A stretch of DNA of 64,000 nt. It comes from Vampirovibrio sp041737375 (GTDB taxonomy: Bacteria > Cyanobacteriota > Vampirovibrionia > Vampirovibrionales > Vampirovibrionaceae). The notes beneath the pieces were generated by a model. That model was not told where the DNA came from, searched no databases, and worked only from the letters and a program-made list of their open reading frames with translations. Of the stretch, positions 61,118 through 64,000 are shown piece by piece. Every line of letters starts with the position of its first letter. Position 1 is the first letter of the stretch. The stretch lies in NCBI RefSeq assembly GCF_041737375.1, contig NZ_JBGSRV010000018.1, forward strand, positions 186,001-250,000. Direction: 5' to 3'. The translations under genes and the position numbers were made by a program.

Positions 61118-61504
61118 TTACAGCCGGCTTTTACGAGAAGTGTAATGCCGAACAGGAAGGGCAAACATGAGCGCTGTGGCGGTAACAGTTAAGTGCAACA
61201 CATTGTCGGCCATGTTAACGGCCATACCCAAAACGCGACCATCGGGGGCCAAAAAGCCCAGCACGGTTAAAAACCCGTAAATGAGGGCAAACAGCAAGAC
61301 AATCCGACGGGCCACCCCCCAATGCACCCCAAAACCCACCCCCATTAATATCAGGCCCGAAACCAGATGTAACAGATTGTGTATAAAATCAACCCGAAAA
61401 ATGCCAAACAACAACCCCTGCGGCGCAAATAACGGAATGCCGCCCAAAAGGCCCAACAGAAAAAGGGCCAGCCCCACCACCTTGGCATAGGTATGAACCA
61501 TCAC
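61118..61504 (-). CDS. DUF4383 membrane protein
   Basis: 128 residues, four membrane segments (LALFLLGLLGGIPLFAP, LHLVSGLILMGVGFGVHWG, IVLLFALIYGFLTVLGFLA, LTVTATALMFALP). NLLHLVSG, ADNVLHL and the overall spacing match DUF4383. Function unknown. It shares a strand with ppa and lies upstream of it. Confidence 0.83.
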   Translation of the reverse strand: MMVHTYAKVVGLALFLLGLLGGIPLFAPQGLLFGIFRVDFIHNLLHLVSGLILMGVGFGVHWGVARRIVLLFALIYGFLTVLGFLAPDGRVLGMAVNMADNVLHLTVTATALMFALPVRHYTSRKSRL

Positions 61505-61850
61505 GCATCCTCCATGGTTTTACAGGGGGTGTTACAGGGGAACCATCCGGTAATCAGTCAATCTAATCGTGATTCAATTCAGCGGGTATTCAATTCGGGA
61601 GTCCGGCAAACCAACCATCCAAAACCCATCATCTGTTAAAAGCGGGGACAAAGAAACGCTAGCCAATTTTCCAGTTTGCTTCAGCATAGCGGGCCTCCCC
61701 CCATTAAAGAATTAGCCAATCGGGCCATTCCTACCCCCTTCCCCACACACCCAAAAACCGAATCAGGCAGGTCAGGAAAAACAAGCCACAATGGCCCCTC
61801 GTTCCGGGAGGCGCAACGGGTCAGGGTCTACTCTGAAAGAGTAGGGCCGA
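61505..61850. other. intergenic region between the AAA gene and DUF4383
   Basis: About 350 bases. A small perfect hairpin (CTACTCT / AGAGTAG, 61828-61844) lies 7 bases beyond the AAA stop but has no T tail. No gene recognised. Confidence 0.35.
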
Positions 61851-63182
61851 TCAGTCGCTGCCCATGGCCGCAAAGTAGTTACGACAAGCCATATCCAGCA
61901 TGGCCTCAGTTAAAACAGGCTGTGTTTTTTGATAAGAAGCCGCGTTTAAAATCTGCTCCAGAATATCGCGTGGCTGACAGCCCCGGAAGGGTCGTTTCCC
62001 CACATAGTGATTCTGAATCAAATAACTCACCTTGGCATCATCGTAAGCCACTTGGTATTTTTCACACAGCATTTTAAAAATTTGCCTGAACTGGGCCTCG
62101 CTGGGGTCTTTTACATGAATTTTATAGGGAATCCGCCGCAGAAAGGCATCATCCACCAGCGATTTAGGATCCAGGTTGGTGGAAAAAATAATCAGCTCAT
62201 CAAACGGCACTTCAATTTTTTGACCATTGGGCAATACCAAAAAATCCATGCGCTTTTCCAGCGGCACAATCCAGCGATTCAGCAAATCAATATGGCTCAC
62301 CCGCTGCCGACCGAAGTCATCGATTAAAAACACCCCACCATTGGCCTTCATTTGCAAGGGGGCTTCCGATATCTTGAGAATGGGGTTGTACTTGATTTCC
62401 AAAGCGTCCATCATCAGCTCACCCCCCACCATCACCGCCGGACGCTTGATTTCCATCCAGCGCTGATCGTACTTGGCCATCAGCGGGTTTTCCTGTGGCA
62501 CCGGATCATGGTTCTGGGGGTCATACAGCTGTAAAATCTGACCTTCCACAAATAACGATTTGGGAATAAAGATATCGTTGTTAAAGCAAAGGGCCAGTTT
62601 TTCAGCAATGGACGTTTTACCGTTGCCGGGTTCCCCGTATAAAAACAAGCCCCGGCCCGAGTTAATGGCAGGCCCAATGGTATCAAACAGGGCCTCATCA
62701 AAAATCATGTCCCGAAACGCTTCAGAGAGTACCGCGTAATCGGGTTTTTCGTTGCGAATGGACTGCGCCTTGACCGCCTCCAGATACGTTTCAAAGCGAA
62801 CCGGCACCGCCCCGGCGTAAGCGGAGATATCCCGAGCCATCATGGCTTTTTCCTGGCCCACTTCGCTGAGCATATACACAAAATCGCCCATGCCCACGTT
62901 ATTTTTGTGCAAAACCAGCAAGCGACTTTTCAGGTCTGCCAAAATAGTTTCCACCAGAGAGAAGTGCAAACACAAGTCCATGGCCAGTTCTCGCCCGGTC
63001 ATGGCCCCTTTGGCCAGCATAATTTTAAAAATCAGTTCTTCCACCACCACCTGGGCCAAACCGGTTTCGGCCAGGGTTTTGGGAATAGCCGGTACAAAGC
63101 GGCTGGCCGGAGCAGGAATTTGCACAGTGGGGGCCGCAGGCAGATTGCCCATTGCGGCTTGATAACTCTCCAGGGTGGACAT
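61851..63182 (-). CDS. AAA ATPase (MoxR-like, of the kind found near Flp/Tad pilus genes)
   Basis: 443 residues. N-terminal 170 residues with a helix-turn-helix-like element (AMTGRELAMDLCLHFSLVETILADLKS). The AAA core has GEPGNGKTSIAEKLAL (Walker A), GVFLIDDFGRQRVS (Walker B), STNLDPKSLVDDAFLRRI (sensor 1 to arginine finger). It resembles the chaperone-type ATPases often encoded near Flp pilus genes, and a TadG-like gene starts divergently 257 bases away. ATG at 63182 fits GAGGAA ahead; the frame is open 16 codons further. Confidence 0.83.
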   Translation of the reverse strand: MSTLESYQAAMGNLPAAPTVQIPAPASRFVPAIPKTLAETGLAQVVVEELIFKIMLAKGAMTGRELAMDLCLHFSLVETILADLKSRLLVLHKNNVGMGDFVYMLSEVGQEKAMMARDISAYAGAVPVRFETYLEAVKAQSIRNEKPDYAVLSEAFRDMIFDEALFDTIGPAINSGRGLFLYGEPGNGKTSIAEKLALCFNNDIFIPKSLFVEGQILQLYDPQNHDPVPQENPLMAKYDQRWMEIKRPAVMVGGELMMDALEIKYNPILKISEAPLQMKANGGVFLIDDFGRQRVSHIDLLNRWIVPLEKRMDFLVLPNGQKIEVPFDELIIFSTNLDPKSLVDDAFLRRIPYKIHVKDPSEAQFRQIFKMLCEKYQVAYDDAKVSYLIQNHYVGKRPFRGCQPRDILEQILNAASYQKTQPVLTEAMLDMACRNYFAAMGSD

Positions 63183-63439
63183 GGGGCATGTATTCCTCAA
63201 AAAAACAAAAGGGGGACTTTTCGACCCCAACCTGAAGCGGGGCCATGTTCATTCGTATTAATAGGCATATGCCACCATTGCTTCATTCAAAAACCAATGT
63301 TAAAGAGAGTTAAAGCAAGCCCATCCATTCAACACATTGGTTTTAAAAATGGCAAACGGTGGCATAATAAGCTATTAGATAGGATTGGATTGGCTAGCTT
63401 GGGCCAATGGGCATGAGGCGTTGTATCGGGAGTTCGGTC

Positions 63440-64000
63440 ATGATTATTAAAAAGTGCAATCGTTCCTTTAAGAAAGGGAACTTTACCATTCAATTAATTG
63501 GCTTAATTTTTGTTGGCCTCATGATGGCCGCCTTTGCGGTGGATTTTGCCTATTACTTTGCCGCCCAGAATTTACTGCAAACCAGCGCCGATAGTGGTTC
63601 TTTGGCCGCAGCCACAGCCCTTTACCGGGATACGGAAGTTGACCCCGCCGCCAAGTTAAGCAACGCCAAATTCGCCGCACAGGATCTGGTTCAGGAAAAC
63701 ACGCCCGAACTGCGACTGGCTGAAGAGGATGTGACCTTTGGTTTTATTGATCCAGCCACCAAAACTTACAACGCGGCCAGTTTTACCATTCCCAGCGTCA
63801 ATCCCGATTACAGCCTGACCAACGGATACAACGCGGTTCGGCTGACAGTGCGACAGGCCGAAGGTAGCCTTAACAAACCCTTGCCCACTTTTTTCGCCCG
63901 CCTGTTCGGGGTGGATCATATGGATACCGGGGCGCAATCCATCGCCCTGATTGATCAAACCGTTAACGGTATTACCAACGGGGGATTACGCCCCATGTAC
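63440..64000 (+). CDS. TadG-like pilus/secretion protein, C-terminus cut by window edge
   Basis: 187 residues are visible, with no stop before the edge. KKGNFTIQLIGLIFVGLMMAAFAVDFAYYFAAQNLLQTSADSGSLAAATAL is the TadG/TadE-type N-terminus: a pilin-like hydrophobic helix followed by an Ala/Asp-rich region. Later parts with GYNAVRLTVRQ and PTFFARLFGVD match the Flp-pilus TadG family. GGGAG seven bases ahead of the ATG supports the start. Probably part of Tad pilus or secreted-protein assembly. Divergent from the AAA gene. Confidence 0.85.
   Translation, partial: MIIKKCNRSFKKGNFTIQLIGLIFVGLMMAAFAVDFAYYFAAQNLLQTSADSGSLAAATALYRDTEVDPAAKLSNAKFAAQDLVQENTPELRLAEEDVTFGFIDPATKTYNAASFTIPSVNPDYSLTNGYNAVRLTVRQAEGSLNKPLPTFFARLFGVDHMDTGAQSIALIDQTVNGITNGGLRPMY

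Noticed and set aside
61676..62077. 133-codon plus-strand frame overlapping the AAA gene
   Set aside because: Antisense to the clear AAA gene over most of its length, no family match and poor composition.
1..64000. tRNA, rRNA or CRISPR loci
   Set aside because: No cloverleaf, rRNA or repeat-spacer pattern was found by eye in the intergenic stretches. A tRNAscan-SE or Infernal run would be decisive.

Overview
The window is about 64 kb of a gene-dense Gram-negative-type bacterial chromosome (roughly half G+C by eye). It is not a phage, plasmid or island: almost all genes are housekeeping or envelope genes, with no rRNA, tRNA, CRISPR or transposase. Lipid A genes (lpxB, lpxI), futalosine-type menaquinone genes (mqnE, mqnA), a FliO-like and a CheD-like protein, an SLH+GerMN surface protein, a Tad-pilus protein and a family 6 cellulase-like enzyme occur together. 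This points to a non-photosynthetic relative of Cyanobacteria, most like Vampirovibrionia/Melainabacteria. That placement is inference from gene content and protein style, not from a marker-gene tree.

Layout. 1-10.6 kb: a truncated M48 protease; the cysteine synthesis genes cysE and cysK flanking an unknown pair (a small protein with three 21-residue repeats, then a 616-aa protein); a pentapeptide-repeat protein; lpxI-lpxB; a bestrophin-like channel. 10.6-19.5 kb: copper ATPase, DnaQ-like exonuclease, thioredoxin-like protein, leuC-leuD-bolA, mtnA and ftsZ. 19.9-27.1 kb: an HDOD / CheD-like / FliO-like group, then a tight radA-DUF1858-glycosyltransferase-nucleotidyltransferase run. 27.1-28.5 kb: two small lineage-specific genes, each with its own terminator and sharing an upstream palindrome. 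28.6-34.5 kb: mqnE-mqnA-rsgA, a prenyl diphosphate synthase, a DUF212 membrane protein and the GH6 protein. 34.7-41.7 kb: a BlaI-type repressor, a 3-oxoacid CoA-transferase, a GNAT / PRMT-like pair and a DinG-like helicase. 42-45.4 kb: DUF1292 and sucC-sucD, split by an AT-rich HEPN-like gene. 45.5-64 kb: an unknown protein, a GHL10 glycosidase-like lipoprotein or exported protein, a HEAT protein, SLH-GerMN, GT39, an alpha/beta hydrolase with Cys in the nucleophile position, two overlapping speD-family genes, ArsR, a Rieske oxidoreductase, a serine hydrolase, ppa, DUF4383, an AAA ATPase and the start of a TadG-like gene.

The genes connect in several ways. CysE makes O-acetylserine for CysK. 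SpeD and MtnA lie on the polyamine/methylthioadenosine axis. SucCD and the CoA-transferase share succinyl-CoA. The prenyl synthase could supply the isoprenoid tail for the quinone whose head group starts with MqnA/MqnE. The strongest candidates for something new are the HEPN-like gene inside sucCD, the bacterial PRMT-like enzyme with a PqqD-like N-terminus paired with a double GNAT, the GH6 enzyme, the tandem speD pair, and the repeat-protein/616-aa pair preceded by a possible small RNA.
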